From NCBI RefSeq assembly GCF_004564375.1, contig NZ_CP038267.1, positions 1,180,501-1,244,500 on the forward strand: a DNA stretch of 64,000 nucleotides, written 5' to 3'. Position 1 is the stretch's first letter. Every line of letters begins with the position of its first letter. Made by a program: the position numbers and the translations under genes. Source of the DNA: Nocardioides euryhalodurans (GTDB taxonomy: Bacteria > Actinomycetota > Actinomycetes > Propionibacteriales > Nocardioidaceae). The notes under the pieces were generated by a model. It saw only the letters and a list, made by a program, of their open reading frames with translations, did not search any database and was not told the origin of the DNA. Of the stretch, positions 43,014 through 51,046 are shown in pieces.

Positions 43014-44930
43014 TCAATCGAGAGTCCCCCACGTCTTGACGTGGAGGGTGAGCTCTGAAAGCGCCTCGGCGAGCTGGGCGGACGAGGTGGTGGGGTCGAC
43101 CTTGCAGTACCGGTAGACGAAGTCCGGCGCGAACCTGCGCCACTCGCCGGGCCCCTGAACGAGTGGCCCGAGACGCTCGCCGAGGACGGTGGCCACGGAT
43201 GAGAAGTCGGCGAGAGAGACGTACTCGGCGTCCGCGATCGCGGCCCGGGCGGCCGCGAGCCGGTCGCCCTTGCCGGCAAGGCCGGCGTCCTGGACCAGGA
43301 CAAACAGCCGAAGCTGGCCTCCCTGAAACTGCCATCCGACGGCGCGGTCATCGGACAGCCGGCGGGTGTACGTGATCGAGCCCTCGGCCTTGCTGATGTC
43401 GACCACCAGCGGGAGCTGCTCGCCGAACTCATTGGAGATCAGCTGTGCTAATCCGGAGAATCGCATCCGCTGGATAGGACCGAGGAAGTACTTGCTGGGC
43501 AGAATCCCGAACGCTTCCTTCACGGCGAAGGGGCCCTCGACGTCCTGTTGGGGGTCGACGGCGTCCTTGAGCTCGACGAGCCGTCGCACCAGCACGCGGT
43601 ACCGCTCGACGAGCGTCGCGTCCTCACCGAAGTGTGTCGGGTCGAGCCGGCCGAGAGCGCGGAGCAGGTGCTCGTACGGGACCCATCGCCAGGGGCTGGG
43701 CAGCTCAAAGGCAGGTGCCATCAGCGACAGGAGGTAGTAACTGGTCTCGCTGTCGCCGGTCCTCCCAGGGTTCTTCGCCCACGGGAGCGGCTTCGAGCGG
43801 TAGTTGGCGAGCTGGGCCGGGTACGGCACCGAGTACAACTTGTTCTCGACAACGAACCGGTCGCGACCGCTCGCGCTCTCAGCGACGAGGTCCAGGTGCT
43901 TCCACTCGCGCCACACGTTCCACTCCGTGGCCGCGTCGTCGTCGGCAAACAGGCCAGCCAGCGGCGCGGCAGCGCGGGGGTGCTCGGTGAGGAGCGCGGC
44001 GATGGTGTTGCTGTGGAAGAGCTCTTGAGCGCCACGCGACATGGCCCACATGAGGTCGGCTTCGAATGCCTTCAGCAGCGGATTTACCAGCTCGGGCAGT
44101 CCTGGAGAGCTGGTGTCCTCGGAGCTCACCACGATGCTCCGATCGCCGCTCAGGGACCCCACAGTCGGCATGTCGAGATCGGCGGCCCTGACGTAGCGAA
44201 CGGGGTTCTGCGACCCGGGCGGGAAGATCGACGAGACGTCAGCACCGACCCAGCGGCCGCGATCCTCGGCCACCACTCCGTCGAACCCAATGCGGTGCTC
44301 CTCGCCGGGCACGGGGCACGGCCCCCAGGCCACGGGAAGGTAGGCCTCGCGAACGATGCCGTTCGCCACGGCGAGCACCCGCACGACCTGCTCGGCCTTC
44401 GTCGCCGACATCACCCACCAGTGGCGAGTGACGTCGTAAAGGTCGACATCTGAGATGCCGTCGTGCCACGACTTGTTGATCCGCAGCAAGAGGATCAAGG
44501 GCTCCTCCCCCGCCAACGGCGCGACCGCCTGCCCCATCGGGTCGTCACGATCCGGCGACGGGACGCCGCCCGCCGGCTTCAGCGCGGCGACCGTCGTGTA
44601 GCGGACGGGGTTCGCTGCACCCTGAGGGAAGAGGTGGCTCACGTCTGTGTCGACCCACTGGTCGGCGTCGGGTGCGACGTCGCCGTGAAAGGCGACGCGT
44701 CCCAGGAGGTCTGGATCGGTTGCGACCTCCCAGCGGTACGGCTCGTACGCGGCGAGCACCTTGTTGTTGACGATCGCGAGGACGCGTCGCACGGGCTGGA
44801 CCTGGGTGGCGGACGCCTTCCACCACTTGCGCGCGAGCTCGTACAGCGCGTCGTGGTCAGCGGCAAGTGCCGCCGAGTGGTCGACCTTGACGAGCAACAC
44901 CTTGTCGTCGTCGCGGAGGTTCGTCGTCAT
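43014..44930 (-). CDS. tandem EVE/PUA-like repeat protein with PD-(D/E)XK nuclease domain
   Basis: A 638-aa protein. Two ~110-residue repeats cover about residues 8-115 and 146-260. Both contain R-x-WW (RKWWKAS / RHWWVMS), RRVLAIVNNKVLAAYEP / VRVLAVANGIVREAYLP, and VDTDVSHLFPQGAANPVRY / VGADVSSIFPPGSQNPVRY. The pattern resembles domains found beside nucleases that may recognise modified bases. A PD-(D/E)XK domain follows near residues 310-440, with HLDLVAES (Asp), FVVENKLYSVPYPAQLANYR (ENK motif) and YYLLSL. It may be a modification-dependent nuclease. Divergent from the FHA-like gene. Confidence 0.7.
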   Translation of the reverse strand: MTTNLRDDDKVLLVKVDHSAALAADHDALYELARKWWKASATQVQPVRRVLAIVNNKVLAAYEPYRWEVATDPDLLGRVAFHGDVAPDADQWVDTDVSHLFPQGAANPVRYTTVAALKPAGGVPSPDRDDPMGQAVAPLAGEEPLILLLRINKSWHDGISDVDLYDVTRHWWVMSATKAEQVVRVLAVANGIVREAYLPVAWGPCPVPGEEHRIGFDGVVAEDRGRWVGADVSSIFPPGSQNPVRYVRAADLDMPTVGSLSGDRSIVVSSEDTSSPGLPELVNPLLKAFEADLMWAMSRGAQELFHSNTIAALLTEHPRAAAPLAGLFADDDAATEWNVWREWKHLDLVAESASGRDRFVVENKLYSVPYPAQLANYRSKPLPWAKNPGRTGDSETSYYLLSLMAPAFELPSPWRWVPYEHLLRALGRLDPTHFGEDATLVERYRVLVRRLVELKDAVDPQQDVEGPFAVKEAFGILPSKYFLGPIQRMRFSGLAQLISNEFGEQLPLVVDISKAEGSITYTRRLSDDRAVGWQFQGGQLRLFVLVQDAGLAGKGDRLAAARAAIADAEYVSLADFSSVATVLGERLGPLVQGPGEWRRFAPDFVYRYCKVDPTTSSAQLAEALSELTLHVKTWGTLD

Positions 44931-44993
44931 CCCGGTTCCGTTCTCGTCGTAGGCGTTCGATCAGGACAAGCATGGACTGGCTGGAGCCGAACC

Positions 44994-45013
44994 GGGGGTC
45001 AGTCGGCTGACCC
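44994..45013. promoter_or_regulatory. palindrome, copy 1 (upstream of FHA-like gene)
   Basis: A perfect inverted repeat GGGTCAG-TCGG-CTGACCC lies in the 100-base divergent gap, 18 bases before the FHA-like ATG and 64 bases before the divergent nuclease ATG. The same sequence recurs at 45725. The position fits an operator for one or both genes. Confidence 0.55.
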
Positions 45014-45030
45014 TGCCTTAGCCTGCAGCG

Positions 45031-45741
45031 ATGGACGACCTTCAGGGCCGCGTCACCCTCAAGTACAGGGACACCGTGCGTGGGCCGTGGCAGATCCCGC
45101 GCTGGGAGGTCCTTTCTGTGGGTCGCACCCAGGGATACGGCCTTCACCTCCCGAACAGCTGGGTACCGAGCAAGCTCTGCCGCTTCCTTCCCTGGGAGCA
45201 GGGCTGGGTCGTGCAGGTTGGGCCTCGCCCGCGGATGCGGGTGCAGGATCCGTACGTGGGTGATCACACCTTCGACCGGGCCGCCTTGGTGGCGCTGCAG
45301 GCAGGCGAATGTCTGCTCTCCTTCCCCGAGCTCGACGACTTCGTCCAGCTCGGCGTCGTGATTGGGCCCGATGCAGGGGCCGGCCTGCCCCTGGCCGAGG
45401 ATGACGTGCTTGTGCGTGACGAGTTCAGATCGCGAACCAGGTACGCAGTCGGACACCTGACTCTCACCCCCAACCAACGTCTAGTTGTGGCCGCCACCTT
45501 CGCTTACCTCATCAAGGGGGAGAACAAGCCGGCGAACGTTGCTGCGGCGGCCGCGGCCATCACCGGCAAGGGCGAAGCTGCGGTGGTGAAGACACTGATC
45601 AAGGTTCGCGACCGGGTGAACGCGGAGAAGTGGGGGCCGAAACTTGAGAGCTACGAGCAGCTCGGCCACTACCTGGTGCATCTGACGCGCTCCATCGGTT
45701 GGGCGGACCTTCCTGAGGAGCTGCGGGGGTCAGTCGGCTGA
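45031..45741 (+). CDS. FHA-like domain protein
   Basis: A 236-aa protein. Residues ~15-105 resemble an FHA fold: LSVGRTQGYGLHLPNSWVPS (the GR..S pattern), then WEQGWVVQVGPRPRMRVQDP and LQAGECLLSFPELDDFVQLG. Residues ~140-236 are helical, with LTLTPNQRLVVAATFAYLI and a run of alanines that look like a helix-turn-helix. FHA modules bind phosphothreonine peptides. It is the first gene of the ARPP-1/ADP-ribosylglycohydrolase locus, and copies of one palindrome flank it on both sides. Confidence 0.65.
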   Translation: MDDLQGRVTLKYRDTVRGPWQIPRWEVLSVGRTQGYGLHLPNSWVPSKLCRFLPWEQGWVVQVGPRPRMRVQDPYVGDHTFDRAALVALQAGECLLSFPELDDFVQLGVVIGPDAGAGLPLAEDDVLVRDEFRSRTRYAVGHLTLTPNQRLVVAATFAYLIKGENKPANVAAAAAAITGKGEAAVVKTLIKVRDRVNAEKWGPKLESYEQLGHYLVHLTRSIGWADLPEELRGSVG

Positions 45742-45746
45742 CCCCC
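45725..45746. promoter_or_regulatory. palindrome, copy 2 (over FHA-like stop, before ARPP-1 gene)
   Basis: The same GGGTCAG-TCGG-CTGACCC core as at 44994, here with two more paired bases on each side. It spans the stop codon of the FHA-like gene and lies 68 bases before the ARPP-1 start. It could be an operator, a transcription attenuator, or part of a terminator, although no T run follows. Confidence 0.55.
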
Positions 45747-45814
45747 TCTTGACGAGGCTGCCCGCCACCCTGTTCCCATCGCCCGACCAGCGGGCAGGAG
45801 AAGGGGGTGGCGGC

Positions 45815-46681
45815 ATGAAGCTCCACATCGGACAGGGCACCGCGGTCGGTGCGATCACGGTCTTCCCGGTCTGGCACGACGGTCACGTGCGGTCGCTCCG
45901 CATCTACGACACCGCGTCGGCCAGCCTGACGGTCACCGAGGCCGACACGGGGCCGAGCGTGCCGACGCTCCAGGTCACCAACAGTGGGGAGAAGCCAGTG
46001 CTGGTGCTCGATGGCCAGCTCTTCGAGGAGGGCATGCAGCACCGGATGGCGACCCGCTCCACGCTGGTGCGAGCAGGCGGAGCGATGCCGATCGAGGTCG
46101 CCTGCGTCGAGCAGAGTCGCTGGGCCGGGGCCACCACCCAGGCGACCCGCGGCCGGCGGGCCAACCTCGTGGTTCGCGACGGGTACGGCGCCGGTGGGCA
46201 GGAGGAGGTTTGGCGCCGCATCGCGTCGTACGACGCCATCGCAGGGCGCGTCTCGCGCACCGGTTCCCTCGCGGAGCGCCTCGACACGGCGTCCGCCGAC
46301 GAGCAGGCGAAGGTGCTCTCGGCCGCCGTGCGGCCGATCGGCGGTCAGTGTGGCGTGCTGATCGGCGTCGGCGGGCAGCCGCTGCTGCTCGAGGTCTTCG
46401 ACCACCCGACGACGCTGCGCGAGCAGCTCCGGCCGCTCTACCGCGCCGCCGCACTCGACGCCTACGGAGCGCCGGCTCTGCCGACCCCCGCCCGCCGCGC
46501 GCGGCGGTTCGCCGAGCGGCTGGCGCAAGTCCAGTTGGACTTAGAGCCCGACGTCGGTCAGATGGGGAGGCTCGGGAGAGCGACGAATGAGCACCTCGAC
46601 GTCGCCGAGCTGCGCCACCGCCTCTCGACCGTGCACCTGCGCGCGTCCTACCGCCGCCACCCGCTGCTGCAGGCAGTCTGA
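45815..46681 (+). CDS. ARPP-1-type domain protein
   Basis: A 288-aa protein. IGQGTAVGAITVFPVWHDGH at the start, VTNSGEKPVLVLDGQLFEEG near residue 55 and QHRMATRSTLVRAGG near 75 match what I remember of the ARPP-1 domain, named for its association with ADP-ribosylglycohydrolase and rhodanese/phosphatase genes. Here it indeed sits two genes from an ADP-ribosylglycohydrolase-phosphatase fusion. The molecular activity of ARPP-1 is unknown. The ATG at 45815 has a G-rich ribosome site and is preferred to an ATG 66 bases upstream. Confidence 0.72.
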   Translation: MKLHIGQGTAVGAITVFPVWHDGHVRSLRIYDTASASLTVTEADTGPSVPTLQVTNSGEKPVLVLDGQLFEEGMQHRMATRSTLVRAGGAMPIEVACVEQSRWAGATTQATRGRRANLVVRDGYGAGGQEEVWRRIASYDAIAGRVSRTGSLAERLDTASADEQAKVLSAAVRPIGGQCGVLIGVGGQPLLLEVFDHPTTLREQLRPLYRAAALDAYGAPALPTPARRARRFAERLAQVQLDLEPDVGQMGRLGRATNEHLDVAELRHRLSTVHLRASYRRHPLLQAV

Positions 46682-46692
46682 GAGGAGTCGTG

Positions 46693-46977
46693 ATGAGCGA
46701 AGTGCAGAACGTGCTCACCAGGCTGAGGGCCGGCGAGATCACCGCCACCGAGGCCGGCGCCGAGATCCGGCGCGTGATGACGCTCGACGAAGGCGCGCCC
46801 GACGGCGTGACACAGACCGAGGCCACCCAGATGCGGATGGCGGGATCGCTCGGCGAGCGCGACGACCACAACACCTTCCTCGAGGTGACCTCGGCCTGGA
46901 TCGGCGGTGACCTGACTGATGAGGACTACTGGACCACTCACGGTGGCGCCACCGGCACACGGAAGGAGTTCGGATGA
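46693..46977 (+). CDS. small helical protein (94 aa)
   Basis: A 94-aa protein between the ARPP-1 and ADP-ribosylglycohydrolase genes, with GAGGAG five bases before the ATG and a four-base overlap to the next gene. It starts MSEVQNVLTRLRAGEITATE and is mostly polar helix. Family not recognised; it is probably a component or adaptor of the same system. Confidence 0.7.
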   Translation: MSEVQNVLTRLRAGEITATEAGAEIRRVMTLDEGAPDGVTQTEATQMRMAGSLGERDDHNTFLEVTSAWIGGDLTDEDYWTTHGGATGTRKEFG

Positions 46978-48473
46978 AGCTCACGACTGCTCAACACGAC
47001 CGAGCGGCCGGAGTGCTGCTCGCGTCGGCGGCCGGCGACGCGCTCGGCGTGCCCTACGAGTTCTCCGCCCCTCCTGCCCCGGCTGTCGAGGCTGCGATGA
47101 CGGGCGGAGGCCTCGGCAACTTCGCGCCCGGTGAGTGGAGCGACGACACCTCGATGGCCGTCGCAATCGCGCGGGTCGCCGCGGCCGGCGCCGACCTCAC
47201 CACTGCCCCCGCGCTCGACCAGATCGCTGACAGCTTCCTCCAGTGGCACCGGAGCAACCCGCCCGACATCGGCATCCAGACGAGTTCCGTGCTGCGGGCG
47301 ACGCGGAACCGCCTCACGAGCGGGGAGGTCGGAACTGGCCGCGTGATGGCCGAGGAAGCTGCCGCCTACTCCGCAGCCCGGACGCACTCGGCCGGCAATG
47401 GCGCTCTGATGCGGACGGCTCCCGTCGCCCTGGCCCACCTCGACGACCGGGACCGGCTCGCTCAGGCCGCGCGCGCGGTCGCCGAGCTCACGCACGGCGA
47501 CCCGCTCGCCGGCGACTCGTGTGTGCTGTGGTGCGAGGCCATTCGGGCGACCGTGCTGGAAGGCCGATTCGCGATCACCGCCGGACTCGACCTGCTCCCC
47601 GACGCGCGACGCGCCAAGTGGCAGGCCTGCCTCGACGACGCCCTCGACGTCGACCGGAACCGCAGCGAGCGAGTGCCCGGCGAGCGCTTCAGGCCCAACG
47701 GGTTCACGGTCACTGCGCTCCAGGCCGCGGTCGCAGCGATCGTCACCACGGAGGTTCCCGAGCGGATGCCGTGCCGCCACCTCCAGCTCGCGTTGCACAG
47801 CGCCGTCCGGATCGGCGACGACACCGACACCGTCGCCGCTATCGCGGGAGGCCTCCTCGGCGCGCGCTGGGGCGCGAGCGCCGTACCCTGGCGCTGGCGC
47901 CGTGCGCTCCACGGTTGGCCCGGTCTCGACGGCATCGAGCTCGTCTCCCTCGCGGCACTCACCGTCAACAGCGGCCAGCCGGACTACAAGGGTTGGCCGG
48001 CGGTCGGCGTCGTGCCCTACTCGGAGTGGGCGTCGTCGAATCCCGTCCCGCACCCGTACGACGACGGAGTGCTGCTCGGTACCCACGCTACCCGCGGCCA
48101 CGAGGTCGACGCGGTCGTCTCGATGTGCCGCGTCGGCCGCGACCAAGAGTGCTTCGCCGGGGCGAACGAAGTCATCCACTCACGCCTCATGGACAGCGAG
48201 GACCCGGCTGCCAACGAGAACCTCGAGTTCACCCTGTACGACGCCGCCGACGCAGTGTGCGGACTGCGCGAGGAAGGCAAGCGGGTTCTGCTGCACTGCG
48301 TCGCCGCAGAGCAGCGCACGCCGAGCGTCGCGGTTGCCTACGGCGTGTTGCTCGGACACTCCATCGCTGACGCGCGGCGCGACGTGAGGACGGCGTTGGC
48401 CTCGACCCGCGGGTGGGGCCGGGTATGGGACGCCGTGTCGGGACTTGCGGATCCCGCCGGTGGGGATCTTTGA
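46974..48473 (+). CDS. ADP-ribosylglycohydrolase fused to a cysteine-phosphatase domain
   Basis: A 499-aa fusion. Residues ~5-315 are an ADP-ribosylglycohydrolase (DraG/ARH fold): LASAAGDALGVPYEF, GEWSDDTSMAVAIARV (the W-x-DDT metal motif) and RIGDDTDTVAAIAGGLLGAR, which bind the two Mg ions. Residues ~345-499 are a dual-specificity-phosphatase-like domain with the P-loop HCVAAEQR (catalytic Cys442, Arg448) and upstream DAVVSMCRVG. It could remove ADP-ribose from proteins, nucleic acids or small molecules and then process a phosphate. Last gene of the four-gene plus-strand locus. Confidence 0.85.
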   Translation: MKLTTAQHDRAAGVLLASAAGDALGVPYEFSAPPAPAVEAAMTGGGLGNFAPGEWSDDTSMAVAIARVAAAGADLTTAPALDQIADSFLQWHRSNPPDIGIQTSSVLRATRNRLTSGEVGTGRVMAEEAAAYSAARTHSAGNGALMRTAPVALAHLDDRDRLAQAARAVAELTHGDPLAGDSCVLWCEAIRATVLEGRFAITAGLDLLPDARRAKWQACLDDALDVDRNRSERVPGERFRPNGFTVTALQAAVAAIVTTEVPERMPCRHLQLALHSAVRIGDDTDTVAAIAGGLLGARWGASAVPWRWRRALHGWPGLDGIELVSLAALTVNSGQPDYKGWPAVGVVPYSEWASSNPVPHPYDDGVLLGTHATRGHEVDAVVSMCRVGRDQECFAGANEVIHSRLMDSEDPAANENLEFTLYDAADAVCGLREEGKRVLLHCVAAEQRTPSVAVAYGVLLGHSIADARRDVRTALASTRGWGRVWDAVSGLADPAGGDL

Positions 48474-48585
48474 GTGACCTGCTGGGCGAGTTGCTTCCGC
48501 TGACGAGCGTCTGATTCGAATGGAGCCTCAGGCGGACGGCACGGGCATCGGGGCTTCCGTTGCGACGCCTAGTCCAACTGTCTCG

Positions 48586-49491
48586 TCATCCAGCCCGCTG
48601 TGCGTAGGTCAGGTATCGCTCGGTGAACCTGGTCTGCCAGTCGTCGTGGCCTTGCACGGACGCGACGACGTCCTCGATCGAGGAGAAGCGAAGCGCAGCC
48701 GGGTCGGTCAGCTCGGCAGCGACGGTCGCAGTGACTTCCCGCGCGGAGTGATCGGCCGCGCACGCAACCACCGCGCCGAATCCTTCGTCGTACTCACCCG
48801 AAGCGAGGACGACCTGGGTGAGGAGCTGGTTGTACCAGAACTGGCGGAGCTTGGGCTTGTCGAGCCGCTCGACCGCACCGGTCTTCCAGGATCCAGTCAG
48901 TGTCGGAGCCTTGTACTTGTCGTTCGCCGGCTTGGGTTGCGCGGCGGCCAGGTCCTCGGCGTACTTGACCTCGACGCCCACAAAGCCGCGGTTCCCGGCT
49001 TTGGTCTGGTACGAAACGAAGGCGTCGAAGGCGGATCCACCGAGTGTGCCGGTCGCTGGCGCCCACTCGAGCCGGATGTTGTCGATGGAGGCCGCCTCCG
49101 GCTGGATCGTGCGGACCCACGGCAGCAGCGACTGCTCGTGTGCGCCGAGGTATCCGAACACGTTGAAGCACAGGGGCTGGGACGACAGCAGGTTGCGCCG
49201 GAGCCGTTCCTCCTGGATCAGGCCGGGGCGGCCCTCTGTCGTCAGCGCCAGTAGTGCGTTCTCCGCCGCAGCGACGGCTTCGGGCCACATGAGGTTGGTC
49301 GCGAGGTCGACGTCGTCGGGAAGCATCGACGACACGAGGCGAGCATGTCCGACTCGCGGGCCGGCGGGCAGCCCGAGACGCTTCTCCCTCCACCACGCCT
49401 GCTGCCGCCGCAGCTGCGCCTGCCACTTGTTGTCCGAGGGCTCCGACCACGCGGAGTCGTTCCAAGGCAGCGACGGGTCGATGACGCTCAT
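48586..49491 (-). CDS. PGN_0703-type putative restriction endonuclease
   Basis: A 301-aa PD-(D/E)XK protein. GGSAFDAFVSYQTKAGNRGF (active-site Asp) and VGVEVKYAEDLAAAQPKP (ExK) near residues 160-195, followed by WYNQLLTQVVLASGEYDEGF, match the PGN_0703 family of predicted restriction endonucleases as I remember it. The N-terminal part (RQQAWWREKRLGLPAGP) also fits. It is the last gene of a nine-gene minus-strand operon with McrBC and two methyltransferases, 41 bases after the GIY-YIG gene. Confidence 0.75.
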   Translation of the reverse strand: MSVIDPSLPWNDSAWSEPSDNKWQAQLRRQQAWWREKRLGLPAGPRVGHARLVSSMLPDDVDLATNLMWPEAVAAAENALLALTTEGRPGLIQEERLRRNLLSSQPLCFNVFGYLGAHEQSLLPWVRTIQPEAASIDNIRLEWAPATGTLGGSAFDAFVSYQTKAGNRGFVGVEVKYAEDLAAAQPKPANDKYKAPTLTGSWKTGAVERLDKPKLRQFWYNQLLTQVVLASGEYDEGFGAVVACAADHSAREVTATVAAELTDPAALRFSSIEDVVASVQGHDDWQTRFTERYLTYAQRAG

Positions 49492-49532
49492 GGAGACATG
49501 TGTAATGCAAGGCGCCGTCAGAATGCGCGCGT

Positions 49533-50342
49533 TCAGTTGCGATTGAGGCCGTGACGGCGTGAGTCGAGGGCATGCTTGAAGTGGCTCTCTGCGACGTCGA
49601 CCTCCCGAGTCGGTGTGGCGGGATCGAACACGCGGAGCACCGAGAGACGGAAGCTGGCCGGATTGATGTTGCGGAGTTCCACGTTGCCTCCGTGGCCGTT
49701 GGTCGCGTACGCCGCCCAGCGCTGCAGGATGTTTTCGGCGCCGTCAGCCTTGCCGACGTACTGCCGCCCGTCGCGCGTGTCGGTGATGAGGTAGACCCCG
49801 ATGACCGACGAGAGAGCGGTGCGCCAGGCGGCGTACCGGTGCTCGCGGATGACGGCCTGCAGCTGGGGGTAATCGAGGGTGAGTGCGTCGAAGCCCGGGA
49901 ACCTCACGGGCTCGGCGTCGGCGATCTCCATCACCGGGTACGCGGCCGCCGTCGTCGCGTTGATCCTCCAGGTGCGCGGCGACCGCCACTGGATCACCAA
50001 GCGGTTCCGCAGGTCGCTCATCAGCTCCGACGGCTCGAGGTGGAACGTGCGCCGCAACCCGTCGTGTGCTGTCTCGCCGTGATTCACGAGCACTGACCAC
50101 AGCCGAGCGCGGTCACCGCCCTCGGGCCGGAACACGATCCAGACCCGGGGCGGCGCGGCGGGGAAGGTGCGGGTGTTGGCCGACTGGACGCTCGTGTACG
50201 CCATGATCTCGGCGTCGGACGAGTCCCCGTGAATTCCCACAGTCCCGTCTTCGTGCTCGCGCACGTAGGCGTGCCGGATGACCAGCGCCTCGGCCGCGTC
50301 GATGCCTGCGCTGGCGATGACCGAGGCGAACGTGAGCGTCAT
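49533..50342 (-). CDS. GIY-YIG nuclease domain protein
   Basis: A 269-aa protein. The C-terminal part has a GIY-YIG core: GVYLITDTRDGRQYVGKADG near residue 185, with VYL and YVG as the paired motifs, then ILQRWAAYATNGHGGNVELR and AESHFKHALDSR near the end. The N-terminal ~175 residues (with FPGFDALTLDYPQLQAVIRE) are not recognised and may select the target. It starts in an ATGA overlap with the upstream 235-aa gene. Confidence 0.78.
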   Translation of the reverse strand: MTLTFASVIASAGIDAAEALVIRHAYVREHEDGTVGIHGDSSDAEIMAYTSVQSANTRTFPAAPPRVWIVFRPEGGDRARLWSVLVNHGETAHDGLRRTFHLEPSELMSDLRNRLVIQWRSPRTWRINATTAAAYPVMEIADAEPVRFPGFDALTLDYPQLQAVIREHRYAAWRTALSSVIGVYLITDTRDGRQYVGKADGAENILQRWAAYATNGHGGNVELRNINPASFRLSVLRVFDPATPTREVDVAESHFKHALDSRRHGLNRN

Positions 50343-51046
50343 CGAGAAAGTGCCTTTCCGGTTGCGGCTGCCGCCGCGGCGATGCTGACCAGCACGTCGT
50401 GGCCGAGCGAAGAGTCGACGGTAACGTGGAGACCGAGGTCCGTGATCCGACCATCTTGGGGGTGCCAGTCCCGGTCTTCGCGTGTGCGGCCCAGGAGCGG
50501 GTCGAGCGCGTCGATCGTGGGCTTCCAGAGGGTGAGCCAATTGCGCTGCGGGCCAACGGCGAAGGCCACCTGCAGCTGCACGGCACCAGCGGGGATCGCG
50601 GCAGCACCGACGACCGCTGAACGCACCTGCTCCTTGTACGCGGTCGTCTGGGCCGAGGCGGTCGTGCGGACCGTGTAGGTGCCGCTGGGGCCGGCGGTCA
50701 CATGTGCGGGCGCGACGAGGACTCGCGATCTGTCCGCATGCCGCTTGCTGCACCACACCGACACCAGGTCCGCAGTCCGGAGTCGACTGGCCAAAGGGAA
50801 GGCGTAGTTGTCCAGGTCGGCCATGTCGACGAGGTCGCGACCGGTTGGCAGGCCGACCTCGAGCAGGAGAGCCCAGGGGCCGCTGGCCACCATCGCGGGC
50901 GCCAGCAGCTTCGCGGTGTCCTCGAGGTACTCCCGGAGCCGCACCTGGTCCGGGTCCGTCGACTTGTTCCAGCTGGCCAGCCGCGGCGGCTTCCGGAGCG
51001 TCAGCCCATCGCCCTCCGGCCTCGCGTACCAACGGGCGGCGATCAT
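50339..51046 (-). CDS. unknown protein, loosely RusA-like layout (235 aa)
   Basis: A 235-aa protein joined by ATGA overlaps to both neighbours. Segments such as MADLDNYAFPLASRL near residue 75, AYKEQVRSAVVGAA near 130, WKPTIDALDPLLG near 175 and a following DGRITDLGLHVTVD recall the order of motifs in RusA-type Holliday junction resolvases (DxDN, K..lDaL, D..I). The acidic residues are not clearly all present. I give this only as a lead; the family is not identified. Confidence 0.6.
   Translation of the reverse strand: MIAARWYARPEGDGLTLRKPPRLASWNKSTDPDQVRLREYLEDTAKLLAPAMVASGPWALLLEVGLPTGRDLVDMADLDNYAFPLASRLRTADLVSVWCSKRHADRSRVLVAPAHVTAGPSGTYTVRTTASAQTTAYKEQVRSAVVGAAAIPAGAVQLQVAFAVGPQRNWLTLWKPTIDALDPLLGRTREDRDWHPQDGRITDLGLHVTVDSSLGHDVLVSIAAAAAATGKALSR

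Noticed and set aside
45725..45746. Palindrome copy 2 as a plain terminator
   Set aside because: No T run follows on either strand, and an identical palindrome lies in the upstream promoter region, which favours a binding site.
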